Shown here in pieces: positions 11,670 to 19,351 of a stretch of 23,209 bases of DNA. The stretch is from Chloroflexota bacterium (GTDB lineage Bacteria > Chloroflexota > Anaerolineae > Caldilineales > Caldilineaceae), in contig QEUW01000119.1 of the NCBI GenBank assembly GCA_003577005.1, positions 1 to 23,209 of the forward strand, in the 5' to 3' direction. The notes beneath the pieces are model-generated. The model was not told where the DNA came from. It made no database searches and worked only from the letters and a program-made list of their open reading frames with translations. The translations under genes were made by a program, and so were the position numbers. The first letter of the stretch is position 1. Each line of letters begins with the position of its first letter.

Positions 11670-11715
11670 TGTGGACACATCGTCGTTTAACCAGCGCATT
11701 TGTACGCGCAATTTC

Positions 11716-11743
11716 TTGTTTTCCGCCTGCTCTACTCTATACT
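11716..11743 (+). promoter_or_regulatory. Candidate promoter of the flavin reductase gene
   Basis: -35 TTGTTT (11716-11721), 16-base spacer, -10 TATACT (11738-11743). The -10 box is good and the -35 box moderate. It would give a leader of about 95 bases before the ATG at 11843. Confidence 0.35.
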
Positions 11744-11842
11744 TGGGTTGATAAAGAAAAAAGCCCATCGCTTTGTCGTCTGTGGCCTTTTGTCTCGGCA
11801 AGATGGAGAGGAAGCGATCGGGCAAGCAGAAAAGGGCAAACG

Positions 11843-12346
11843 ATGGGGATCGATGCACAGGCGTTCAAGGAAGTTATGGCGCATTGGGCCACGGGTGTAA
11901 CTGTGGTGACGACGATGTTAGATGGCGCACCGGTGGGGATTACAGCAAACTCATTCACTAGTGTCAGCCTGCAACCTCCGCAGGTTCTGATCTGTGTGAA
12001 TAAATCGTTGCATACCAACGAGGCGATCCAGCGGAGCGGCTTTTTTGCCGTTAACATCCTGAGCGCTGAGCAGCAGGAGTGGGGTATAATCTTTGCCGGT
12101 ATGAAGCCGGAGATATTGGACCGCTTCGAGGGGATCGACTGGTCCAGCGCCGAAACGGGCGCTCCGATCCTGCCCGATGTGCTGGGCTGGCTCGACTGCC
12201 GGTTGAGCCACGCATACGATGGCGATGACCATACGATCTTTGTGGGCGAAGTGGCGGCCAGCGATGCGCGCCGCGATGGCTCTCCCCTGCTCTACTATAA
12301 CCGTGGCTGGCGGCGCATGGGTTCAAGCTGGGGTGGAGGCGAGTAG
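11843..12346 (+). CDS. Flavin reductase-like FMN-binding split-barrel protein
   Basis: 167-residue protein of the HpaC-like flavin reductase domain family, which uses NAD(P)H to reduce FMN or FAD and often serves a two-component monooxygenase. Recognisable are WATGVTVVTT near 15, PVGITANSFTSVSLQPPQVLICVN (FMN phosphate loop, residues 30 on), the FAVNILSAEQ segment near 68, and DHTIFVGEV near 129. The ATG at 11843 has AAGGG 8 bases upstream; upstream frame sequence runs through promoter and palindrome and is not coding. The YjeF_N-domain gene begins 5 bases after its stop. No monooxygenase partner lies nearby, so its acceptor is unknown. Confidence 0.85.
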   Translation: MGIDAQAFKEVMAHWATGVTVVTTMLDGAPVGITANSFTSVSLQPPQVLICVNKSLHTNEAIQRSGFFAVNILSAEQQEWGIIFAGMKPEILDRFEGIDWSSAETGAPILPDVLGWLDCRLSHAYDGDDHTIFVGEVAASDARRDGSPLLYYNRGWRRMGSSWGGGE

Positions 12347-12351
12347 CCGGC

Positions 12352-13092
12352 ATGGAAATGCCCATTGTCCCGAGCGACCAGTTGCGCACGTTCCATCATC
12401 TCCTGGCGACAGAGTACGGCGTCACACCAGGCCAGATAGCTGAGTACGCCGGGCGCAATCTGGCGTGGCTGGCCCGAATGTGGTTGGAGGATGATCTGGC
12501 CGACCGGCCGGTGGTGGTGCTGGCCGGTCGCGGCCACAATGGCGCTGGCGGGCTGGCCGCGGCGCGCCAGTTGCTCGATTGGAGCGCCTGGGTGCAGATC
12601 GTCTTGTCTCACCCCCCGGGAGGCTATCAGGGTGTGGCGGCTGAGCAACTGGCGACGCTGCAAGCGGTGAGCGCCCCGCTGGCCTGGGCCGAGGAAGGCT
12701 GGGAGTTACCGCCCGCCGATCTGGTGATCGATGCGCTCATCGGCTGTGGGCTGCACGGTGAGCCGGGTGGTCGTGTGCGCGACCTGATCCAGCTTGCCAA
12801 CAGCAGTCTGGCGCCCGTGTTGAGCCTCGAGTCGCCCACCGGGCTTGCGCTCGCTACCGGTGAGTTGTGTGATCTGCACGTGCGCGCCGCGGCGACGCTG
12901 GCGCTGGGGCTGCCCGGCGCCGCGCTGGTCCAGGAGCCTGGCCGGAGTGCATGTGGCGAACTCTATCTGGCGGATATTGGGGCGCCGCCGGGGCTCTATG
13001 CGCAGCTTGGCTTATCGGCACCGCCCTTTGCGCATGGTGCCCCGCTCTCGCTTGAGGTGGTAGATGGCAAGGCGAGGGTGGTTACGCAATAG
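12352..13092 (+). CDS. YjeF_N-domain protein, NAD(P)HX epimerase-like, possibly degenerate
   Basis: 246 residues with the fold of NAD(P)HX epimerase (YjeF N-terminal domain), which repairs hydrated NAD(P)H. Landmarks are AEYAGRNLA near 31, VVVLAGRGHNGAGGLAAARQL near 54, LVIDALIGCGLHG near 124 and LSLESPTGL near 158. Canonical family members carry G-x-G-N-N-G-G-D-G and D-x-P-S-G; here the first reads GRGHNGAGG and the catalytic-region Asp is Glu160. The dehydratase half (YjeF_C) is absent. The ATG follows the flavin reductase stop by 5 bases, so the two are likely co-transcribed. It may be an epimerase with altered residues or a relative with another role. Confidence 0.7.
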   Translation: MEMPIVPSDQLRTFHHLLATEYGVTPGQIAEYAGRNLAWLARMWLEDDLADRPVVVLAGRGHNGAGGLAAARQLLDWSAWVQIVLSHPPGGYQGVAAEQLATLQAVSAPLAWAEEGWELPPADLVIDALIGCGLHGEPGGRVRDLIQLANSSLAPVLSLESPTGLALATGELCDLHVRAAATLALGLPGAALVQEPGRSACGELYLADIGAPPGLYAQLGLSAPPFAHGAPLSLEVVDGKARVVTQ

Positions 13093-13168
13093 GTCTGACC
13101 ATCCAGGTCCACAGGTGGGGAATGTCAAGTCTGCAAACCGCAGGATGTTGTTCTAAACCAAGGCATAG

Positions 13169-13681
13169 ATGACCGCAACCAGTCTTTTGCTCTATTTCCT
13201 TGGCTATGCCGCCATCGTAGTCGGCTTCATGGGGTCGATCTTGCCGGTCTTGCCGGGGCCACCGATGATCTGGTTGGGGGCGTTGTTGTGGGCCTGGGGC
13301 AATGACTTTGAAAAAATCGGCTGGCCGACTTTGACGCTTTTGGGGATTCTAGCGCTGGTGAGCCTGGGGCTCAATTTTGTCTTTACTACCAGTCTGAGCC
13401 GGCGCGCCGGGGTCAGCTGGCGCGCTATCGGCGGGGCGTTGTTGGGCGCCTTTGTCGGCGGCTTGATGTTGACCGCTATCCCGCTGATCGGTACGCTCAT
13501 CGGCGCGCTGGTTGGGGCGGTGGTTGGCATGTGGGTTGTCGAGTACCTGGTGCGCCAGAATGGCCAGGCGGCGACCAACGCTGTGCGCGCCTATCTGAGC
13601 GGCGCCACGCTCTCAGCAGCTACCCAGTTTGTCGTCGCCTGTTTGATGCTTAGCATCTTTGTCTGGCAGGCTTTTTTCTGA
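13169..13681 (+). CDS. DUF456 family membrane protein
   Basis: 170-residue polytopic protein with about four to five membrane segments, including the glycine-rich pair GGALLGAFVGGLM and GTLIGALVGAVVG near 88-117. The N-terminal GSILPVLPGPPMIWLGALL is the defining region of DUF456, a bacterial membrane family of unknown function. AAGG lies about 6 bases before the ATG, in a 76-base gap after the YjeF_N gene that shows no other feature. No partner or substrate can be inferred. Confidence 0.82.
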   Translation: MTATSLLLYFLGYAAIVVGFMGSILPVLPGPPMIWLGALLWAWGNDFEKIGWPTLTLLGILALVSLGLNFVFTTSLSRRAGVSWRAIGGALLGAFVGGLMLTAIPLIGTLIGALVGAVVGMWVVEYLVRQNGQAATNAVRAYLSGATLSAATQFVVACLMLSIFVWQAFF

Positions 13682-13707
13682 TCGATGGGAGGGCGCTCCC
13701 CCAGCGC

Positions 13708-13772
13708 GACGATAGACGATGAGCCATTGTCTATCGTCTGTCGCTTCCTGTCTATTGTCCATCGTCAATCAC
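13708..13772. repeat. Heptamer tract with inverted start (CTATCGT family)
   Basis: GACGATA and GACGATG (13708-13721) are followed by seven units in the opposite sense: CCATTGT, CTATCGT, CTGTCGC, TTCCTGT, CTATTGT, CCATCGT, CAATCAC (13724-13772). GACGATAGAC (13708-13717) and GTCTATCGTC (13729-13738) form a 10-bp hairpin. The same CTATCGT heptamer occurs inside rsmA. Confidence 0.8.
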
Positions 13773-13791
13773 CATCTTGAACGGACGTATG

Positions 13792-14445
13792 ATGCGAGCC
13801 ATCATCTTTGTCAATGGTACGATCAACGATTATCGCCAGGCAGCGCGCTGGCTGCGCGCTGAAGATTATCTGATCGGCGCCGATGGCGGTACGCGCCACT
13901 GTCTCGAACTGGGGAAATATCCACACGCCATTGTCGGTGACCTGGACAGTCTGGACCCGGAACTGGTCGAACGGTTGGCCGCTGGCGGTGTCTGGATTGA
14001 ACGGCACCGGCCCGATAAAGACAAGACTGACCTCGAACTGGCGCTTGAGTTTGCCATTCTTCGGGGCGCGAGCGAAATCTTTCTGTTGGGCGCACTGGGG
14101 GGGCGGCTCGACCAGACGATGGGTAACCTGCTGTTGCTGGCGCGCGCTGGCTGGCCGGTTCCTCTCTACGTTGCCGAGGAAAACCAACTGGCGCAGGTGC
14201 TGGAAGGAGCGGGGATGCTCGTACTCGCTGCACCTGCGGGCAGCACGGTGAGCGTCGTCGCCTTGAGCGACCAGGTCACTGGGATTACCTACACCGGTCT
14301 TCTCTATCCGCTTGACAATTTTACACTCCCCCTGGGCAGCACGCGTGGTATGAGCAATGTGGTCGCCACAGCGCCGGCCACGATCCAGATTTCCGGCGGC
14401 CGACTACTGGTGGTACAAACGTTGGAAAGCGGCGAAAACATGTGA
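13792..14445 (+). CDS. Thiamine pyrophosphokinase
   Basis: 217-residue cytoplasmic enzyme transferring pyrophosphate from ATP to thiamine to form thiamine diphosphate. The catalytic-domain motifs are present: GADGG (29-33), GDLDS (49-53), DKDKTDLELAL (75-85) and GGRLDQTMGN (103-112). The C-terminal beta domain that binds thiamine includes LPLGSTRGMSN near 179-189. The start is one of two adjacent ATG codons (13789 or 13792) with GGA 3-6 bases before; a TTG at 13777 lies at the edge of a repeat tract and is rejected. Pyruvate kinase follows 174 bases downstream on the same strand. Its presence implies salvage of thiamine itself. Confidence 0.92.
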   Translation: MRAIIFVNGTINDYRQAARWLRAEDYLIGADGGTRHCLELGKYPHAIVGDLDSLDPELVERLAAGGVWIERHRPDKDKTDLELALEFAILRGASEIFLLGALGGRLDQTMGNLLLLARAGWPVPLYVAEENQLAQVLEGAGMLVLAAPAGSTVSVVALSDQVTGITYTGLLYPLDNFTLPLGSTRGMSNVVATAPATIQISGGRLLVVQTLESGENM

Positions 14446-14461
14446 TCTAAACTGCGGTTGC

Positions 14462-14506
14462 TTTGAAACCAGCAGTTTCTGCGCCAGAAAAACTGCTGGT
14501 TTCAAA
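14462..14506. repeat. Perfect 17-bp stem palindrome between thiamine pyrophosphokinase and pyruvate kinase
   Basis: TTTGAAACCAGCAGTTT (14462-14478) pairs with AAACTGCTGGTTTCAAA (14490-14506) around an 11-base loop. It starts 16 bases after the thiamine pyrophosphokinase stop. The 3' arm is followed by CAGAGCG, not T residues, so a classic terminator is not supported, though the stem itself is very stable. Confidence 0.8.
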
Positions 14507-14619
14507 CAGAGCGAAGGATAAATGTCGGTGTGGTTTTCATACTGCACGTTTCCGTGAAACAAGGACCTGTGGTATGACCGCTAGACCGGCAGGACGCGCT
14601 ATCGATTGGAGCAGTTCGT

Positions 14620-16044
14620 ATGGACCTCCCAAACAAAAAGACCAAAATTGTCTGTACCCTCGGGCCGGCCACTGAAGAGCCGGCTGTGCTCGAACGGCTG
14701 ATTCGCAACGGCATGAACGTTGCGCGCATCAACTTTGCCCACGGCGACCTGGAGACCCACGCACGTATGATTGCCAATGTGCGCGTGGCCGCGGCGAATA
14801 CCGGTCAACGGGTGGCGATCATGGGTGACTTGCCGGGGCCCAAGATGCGTATCGGCGAACTGGCCGAGGAGCCGGTGGAACTGGTGCGCGACGAGCCATT
14901 TGTCTTGCAGACCGAGCCGATCTTAGGCGATGCCACGCGCGCCTCGCTGGAGTTCCCCGCCTTGCCGCAGGTGGTGAAACCAGGCGATCACATCTTTATG
15001 AATGATGGCTATATTGACCTGCAAGTCGAACGGGTGACGCCGAACGAGGTCCACACCATCATCATGGTGGGCGGTGAATTGCGTTCGCGCAAAGGCGTCA
15101 ACTTCCCCGGCATCGACCTGGGGATCAGCGCATTTACCAAGCAGGATCACGCCCTGCTGGCCTTTGCTGCCGAACAGCGGCTGGATGCCATCAGCCAGTC
15201 CTTTGTCGAGGGGCCGCATGATATCACCGCCGTGCGCGATGCGGCAACTGCGCTAGGCTATCACCCCTTCATCATCGCTAAGCTGGAACGGGCGGTGGCG
15301 GTTCAGAACCTGGAAACGATCCTTCAGAGCGTCGATGGCATCATGGTGGCGCGTGGCGACCTGGGGGTGGAGATCCCCATTGAAGAGGTCGCCGTCGTAC
15401 AAAAACGGATGATCCGCCAGGCCAACCGCTATGGCAAACCGGTCATCACCGCCACCCACATGCTCGAATCGATGATCGACAACCGCCGCCCCACGCGCGC
15501 CGAAGCGACCGATGTCGCCAATGCCATTCTCGACGGCACCGATTGTGTCATGCTGTCGGGCGAAACTGCCATCGGCCAATTCCCCGACGAGGCAGTGGCC
15601 GTCATGGCGCGGATCGCGCGAACAACCGAAGCGAGCCGTGCGGGTGACAGTGCGCTGGAAAGGTTTTTGACCGAGGAGGGCACGCATCGCGACTTGAGCC
15701 TGGAAGACCGCACGGCCTTGAGCGTCTATCATACGGCGCGGGAGTTGGACCCAACGATTATCTTCACGCCTACGGAAAGCGGCGCAACCTCGCGCCGGCT
15801 GGCCCGCTTCAAGCTGCCAACCTGGATCGTGGCGCTCAGCCGGCATGAAGATACCTGCCAGCGGCTGCAATTTTCCTACGGCGTACATCCGGTGCATATG
15901 CCAGGCCGTCACGGACCGTGGGAGAACGACGCCCGGCAATGGTGTGCGGAACAGGGCATCCAAGGTGGAATCGTCTTGCTAACCGAGGGAACCAGCCTGA
16001 TCCGCCCCGGCGGCGCCACCCGGATTTCGATCCTCTATCTGTAG
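14620..16044 (+). CDS. pyk: Pyruvate kinase
   Basis: 474-residue glycolytic enzyme making pyruvate and ATP from phosphoenolpyruvate and ADP. The barrel domain shows RINFAHGD (36-43), GDLPGPKMRIG (69-79), AKLER with catalytic Lys221 and Mg ligand Glu223, MVARGDLGVEIP with Asp247, and ATHMLESM (278-285, usually ATQMLESM); PTRAEATDVANAILDGTDCVMLSGETA follows. The C-terminal allosteric domain occupies roughly 360-474. Residues equal to the K+ ligands of rabbit enzyme are changed: Ser76 is Ala40 and Thr113 is Leu71, while Glu117 is Lys75, the pattern linked with K+-independent kinases. GGAG lies 9 bases before the ATG. No phosphohistidine domain is fused. Confidence 0.93.
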   Translation: MDLPNKKTKIVCTLGPATEEPAVLERLIRNGMNVARINFAHGDLETHARMIANVRVAAANTGQRVAIMGDLPGPKMRIGELAEEPVELVRDEPFVLQTEPILGDATRASLEFPALPQVVKPGDHIFMNDGYIDLQVERVTPNEVHTIIMVGGELRSRKGVNFPGIDLGISAFTKQDHALLAFAAEQRLDAISQSFVEGPHDITAVRDAATALGYHPFIIAKLERAVAVQNLETILQSVDGIMVARGDLGVEIPIEEVAVVQKRMIRQANRYGKPVITATHMLESMIDNRRPTRAEATDVANAILDGTDCVMLSGETAIGQFPDEAVAVMARIARTTEASRAGDSALERFLTEEGTHRDLSLEDRTALSVYHTARELDPTIIFTPTESGATSRRLARFKLPTWIVALSRHEDTCQRLQFSYGVHPVHMPGRHGPWENDARQWCAEQGIQGGIVLLTEGTSLIRPGGATRISILYL

Positions 16045-16051
16045 AGGCGAG

Positions 16052-16096
16052 GATCATTAACAATTGTCAATTGAGAATTGACAATTGTTAATGATC
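16052..16096. repeat. Perfect 21-bp stem built from heptamers
   Basis: Arms at 16052-16072 and 16076-16096 are perfectly complementary with a 3-base loop GAG. The same stretch also divides into period-7 units: CAATTGT, CAATTGA, GAATTGA, CAATTGT, TAATGAT. It starts 8 bases after the pyruvate kinase stop and ends 27 bases before the sulfotransferase-like gene. AT-rich base content contrasts sharply with its neighbours. The right arm is followed by GATTTTTG, so intrinsic termination downstream of pyruvate kinase is possible. Confidence 0.85.
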
Positions 16097-16122
16097 GATT
16101 TTTGTGCAGAGAGGTATGTTCA

Positions 16123-16761
16123 ATGCAGGGTTTGTGGCATCGACTGAGGGGTGTGACCGGCAGGATGGCAGCGCGGGACACGATCACCGTTGTCTCTGGC
16201 CTCCCTCGTTCGGGCACGTCGCTCATGATGAAGATGTTGGCTGCCGGCGGGCTGCCGTTGTTGACCGATCAAAACCGGCCAGCGGATGAGGACAACCCGC
16301 ACGGCTACTATGAGTTTGCCCGCGTCAAACAGTTGGAGCGGGGCGATGTAGGATGGTTGGCGACGGCGAAGGGCAAGGCCGTCAAGGTGATCTCGGCGCT
16401 CTTGCCCCATCTGCCGCCTGTCTATTCGTACCAGGTCATCTTTATGGAGCGTGACATGGGCGAGGTCCTGGCGTCACAGCGCAAGATGCTCGCCCGGCTG
16501 CAACCCGATGAGGTTGACGCTGCGCCCGATGAAGAGATAGCTGCGGTATTGGCGCAACACCTGGATACGACCCGCACCTGGCTCGACCGGCAAACAAACG
16601 TTACGGCGCTCTATGTCTTGTATCACGAACTGGTGCAGGACAGTCACGCCCAGGTGGCGCGCATTGGCCGCTTTCTGGAAACGCCGTTGGATGTGCAAGC
16701 GATGGTGGCGGCTATCGACCCGGCGCTCTATCGCAACCGCACGCCGGGCTCCACGAGCTAA
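16123..16761 (+). CDS. Sulfotransferase-family P-loop protein
   Basis: 212-residue protein. VSGLPRSGTSLMMKML (24-39) is the 5'-phosphosulfate-binding P-loop of PAPS-dependent sulfotransferases, and MERDMGEVLASQ (108-119) matches the 3'-phosphate-binding R-x-x-x-x-x-x-x-S region. DQNRPADEDNPHGYYEF near 49-65 is common in this bacterial branch. It lacks a membrane anchor, so it should act in the cytoplasm on an unknown acceptor. The ATG at 16123 has GAGAGG about 8 bases upstream; an in-frame ATG at 16078 is inside the palindrome and is rejected. It ends 8 bases from lgt, which faces it. The acceptor cannot be named; some relatives are kinase-like or uncharacterised. Confidence 0.8.
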   Translation: MQGLWHRLRGVTGRMAARDTITVVSGLPRSGTSLMMKMLAAGGLPLLTDQNRPADEDNPHGYYEFARVKQLERGDVGWLATAKGKAVKVISALLPHLPPVYSYQVIFMERDMGEVLASQRKMLARLQPDEVDAAPDEEIAAVLAQHLDTTRTWLDRQTNVTALYVLYHELVQDSHAQVARIGRFLETPLDVQAMVAAIDPALYRNRTPGSTS

Positions 16762-16769
16762 GGCTTCAT

Positions 16770-17648
16770 TCAACTGGCGGTCTCAGGCTGCTCGATGCCA
16801 GGGTCGTCGGGCGACGCCGGTGTTGTCGCCCGGTTGCGATGGCGCAAGAAGAGGATCGCAGCAGAAGCAATGATCGCTAGCGCCGAAAGCACATGCACCA
16901 CATTGAAGGGTGTGCCGGGAAAAAACCACGAGTCCGTGCGGATAAATTCGATAAAGAAGCGCCCCAGCGGGTACCAGATGAAATAGAGCAGCGCCAGGTC
17001 GCCAGGCAGCAGACGCTCCTCAAAACGCCGTGAGATCCAGAAGATCAGCCCAAAGCCCAGAAAATTCCAGAGCGACTCGTACAAAAAGAGTGGATGGAAG
17101 CGGGTGCTCTCTGGAAAACGCACCAGGTCGTGAAAAGGCGCAATGCGATGTTCGGGGTCGATGCGTAAACCCCAGGGCAGGGTAGTCGGCGGGCCGTACA
17201 ATTCCTGGTTGATGAAGTTGGCCCAACGCCCCACGGCCTGTCCCAACGGCATCCCCAACGCGATGGCGTCCAGATAAACGAGCAGTGGCAATTTGCGGAT
17301 TCGGGTGTAGAGCAGGATGGCAAGCGCGCCAAAGATAAACGCTCCGTAGATGTGGATCCCCCCGGTCCAGATTTGCAGGATCAGCCACGGGTTTTCCAGA
17401 TAACGCCCAAACCCTTCCGGCCCACGCGGGGATTGGATAAAGACATAGTAGAGCCGGGCGCCGATAAAGCCAGGGATCATGACCCAGATGAGCATGTCCC
17501 AGACGGTTTCGCCATCATAGCCACGGCGTTGCACATAGCGGCTCGCCATCCACGCAGCCAGCAGGATCCCCGACACCACCAGAATGCCGTACCAGCGCAA
17601 TGCGAGCGGCCCAATTTCCACGATCACAGGATCAACCGGCGGATACAT
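16770..17648 (-). CDS. lgt: Prolipoprotein diacylglyceryl transferase
   Basis: 292-residue inner-membrane enzyme that moves diacylglycerol from phosphatidylglycerol to the lipobox Cys of prelipoproteins, the first step of lipoprotein maturation. It has about seven membrane helices. The family signature GRWANFINQELYG (140-152) holds the catalytic-region Arg and Asn (usual form GRxGNFxNxE, here Ala in place of the second Gly). Other landmarks are RWYGILVVSG near 18, IWTGGIHIYG near 93, HPLFLYESLWN near 195 and GRFFIEFIRTD near 229. GGGAG lies 6 bases before the ATG. It follows the sulfatase-fold gene by 56 bases, probably in the same transcript. Confidence 0.95.
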   Translation of the reverse strand: MYPPVDPVIVEIGPLALRWYGILVVSGILLAAWMASRYVQRRGYDGETVWDMLIWVMIPGFIGARLYYVFIQSPRGPEGFGRYLENPWLILQIWTGGIHIYGAFIFGALAILLYTRIRKLPLLVYLDAIALGMPLGQAVGRWANFINQELYGPPTTLPWGLRIDPEHRIAPFHDLVRFPESTRFHPLFLYESLWNFLGFGLIFWISRRFEERLLPGDLALLYFIWYPLGRFFIEFIRTDSWFFPGTPFNVVHVLSALAIIASAAILFLRHRNRATTPASPDDPGIEQPETAS

Positions 17649-17704
17649 ATGTGCTCCCTTCAGGAGAACTTTGTCAGAAAAGCGGGCTGAGAAGATCCCG
17701 CTGC

Positions 17705-19246
17705 TTATTCCAAATATCCCAACGCCCGCAGCCGGCGCCGTAGCTGTGGGTCATCCTGGTTGGCAACGCGGCCAGCGACAACCTGCGAGGCGTCGGCCTG
17801 ACGCTGGAAGGCGCGTAGCCGCTCCTGCAATTCCTGTACAATGGCCGGCTGGCTTTCACGCAAGTTTTGCGTTTCGCCAGGGTCGACTGTGACATCGTAG
17901 AGTTCGACCAGGTCGGCGCCCGTTTCGATGAGCTTGTAAGGTTTGCGCCACACGGCGCGCCGGGGCTGGTCGCAGCGGCGGTCGCGCACCAGCTCTGGCT
18001 TGTGTTTGGTCATCAAGTTGAGCACGTTTTGCGGGGTCACCACCTCGGCAAAGACAACGCCACGGTCGGGGTCGTTGTCGGGGCTGTGGGCCAGGGTGTA
18101 AGTCTGCTCGCTCTTCTCGGCCAGCCCGGCGCCGGTCAGCACCGTTTGAAACAGGCGCCGCAGCGAGACAAAGTCATCCCGTTCGGCGCCGCGGGCAAAG
18201 TCGCCCGCCGGGTCACGGATGATCAGCGGGACATGCAGCAGCACGTCATAGGCTGAAACACTGTGACCCAGGAAATGATGTTCGCCCAGGTGGTCGCCAT
18301 GATCCGCACAGATGATGACGAGGGTACGGTCGAGCGCCCCGCTGCTGCGCAATTTGTCGAAAAAGAGACCTAGCTGGTCGTCCTGCGTCGCCACTTCGGC
18401 GTTATAACAGCCGCTGAGGAGCGCCTGCTGCTCTTCACCCATCACATTGGCAAGCGGCGCAAACCAGCCAAAGACATCGGTGTTGAACCGGCGGATAAAG
18501 CGCCGCGCATCCTTGTTGTGGAGCATCTGCGGTGCAAAACGCTCCAGGTGGCGCCGTGGTGGGTGAAAGGGCATGTGGGTGCCCATCAGGTTGACAAAGG
18601 AGAAGACCGGCTGGTCGCGGCGGACGCCTTTACGCTCGATGAAGAGCTTCGCCGCATCATTGAGCGAACGCCCAGTGTTCCCCTTAAAGCTGAGCGCCGT
18701 CTGCCAGACCGGCAACATGAGCGGCGTCATGGCAAACTCCAGAAGCGCATCCGAGCGGGCAAACGAGTCTTGCATCCGCCGCAGCACACCGGCCAGCATC
18801 CGCTTAAACACTTGACGATAGCGCCCAAAGAGCGTGATGGGCCGGCCGGCCTGGTTGGGTCGCGAAGTGAGCAGACCGCTATAGTTGAGAAAGCTATAGA
18901 AGCCCCGGCGCAGCCCGTTGTTGACCACCCCCACCAGTGGATTGTTGCAGAAAGCCGCGGTAAAGTAGCCGCCCGCTTGCAGCCGTTCGGCCAGTGGGGT
19001 CAATTCCGCCGGCAGCACGGAGAACGACTGCTGTGTCCGGTGAAATGAAGGATAGAGGCCGGTGAACATGGACGAATGCGAGGGCACCGTCCACTGGGCC
19101 GTGGCGTAGGCATGGCGGAAAAGCGTGGCGTCGGCGGCCAGCGCATCCAGATGGGGGGAGGTCTCATGTGGGTAGCCGTAACAGGAGAGACGGTCAGCGC
19201 GCTGGGTATCCAGCACGAGAAAGAGAATATCAGGGCGGGTGGGCAA
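17705..19246 (-). CDS. Sulfatase-fold (alkaline phosphatase superfamily) hydrolase
   Basis: 513-residue protein without signal peptide or membrane helix. N-terminal PDILFLVLDTQRADRLSCYGY gives the metal-ligand Asp13, ICADHGDHLGEH (312-323) gives Asp315 and His316, and MGTHMPFHPP (222-231) gives another ligand region; C-terminal KPYKLIETG and ELYDVTVDPGETQNL are typical sulfatase ends. The position of the formylglycine Cys or Ser is Thr53 in WTVPSHSSMFTG, and the following Arg is His57, so a classical sulfatase mechanism is unlikely; related Thr-containing members are phosphoryl-transfer enzymes. The start is TTG with GGAG 9 bases before it, since no ATG occurs before residue 60. A sigma70-like promoter lies about 105 bases upstream. 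Confidence 0.85.
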   Translation of the reverse strand: MPTRPDILFLVLDTQRADRLSCYGYPHETSPHLDALAADATLFRHAYATAQWTVPSHSSMFTGLYPSFHRTQQSFSVLPAELTPLAERLQAGGYFTAAFCNNPLVGVVNNGLRRGFYSFLNYSGLLTSRPNQAGRPITLFGRYRQVFKRMLAGVLRRMQDSFARSDALLEFAMTPLMLPVWQTALSFKGNTGRSLNDAAKLFIERKGVRRDQPVFSFVNLMGTHMPFHPPRRHLERFAPQMLHNKDARRFIRRFNTDVFGWFAPLANVMGEEQQALLSGCYNAEVATQDDQLGLFFDKLRSSGALDRTLVIICADHGDHLGEHHFLGHSVSAYDVLLHVPLIIRDPAGDFARGAERDDFVSLRRLFQTVLTGAGLAEKSEQTYTLAHSPDNDPDRGVVFAEVVTPQNVLNLMTKHKPELVRDRRCDQPRRAVWRKPYKLIETGADLVELYDVTVDPGETQNLRESQPAIVQELQERLRAFQRQADASQVVAGRVANQDDPQLRRRLRALGYLE

Positions 19247-19351
19247 CGGTAGGCTCCTTCCCCTCCGTAGATGGCACGAAGTTTGTAAAATGGCTCAAAT
19301 TTCAAAATTGCACGCGCCTGGTGAATTGACCCATCGAGCGCACAGCCTTCG

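Noticed and set aside
13777..13791. TTG start for thiamine pyrophosphokinase
   Set aside because: It lies at the edge of the heptamer tract without a Shine-Dalgarno; the ATG pair at 13789/13792 fits the family N-terminus.
14462..14506. Rho-independent terminator after thiamine pyrophosphokinase
   Set aside because: The stem is strong, but the downstream bases are CAGAGCG with no T-run on the transcribed strand; listed as a repeat instead.
14463..14675. A 70-codon open frame on the plus strand
   Set aside because: It is formed by the palindrome at 14462-14506 and runs out of frame into pyruvate kinase; no family likeness.
16078..16122. ATG at 16078 as the sulfotransferase start
   Set aside because: The extra 15 residues would be coded by one arm of a palindrome; the ATG at 16123 has GAGAGG at a proper distance.
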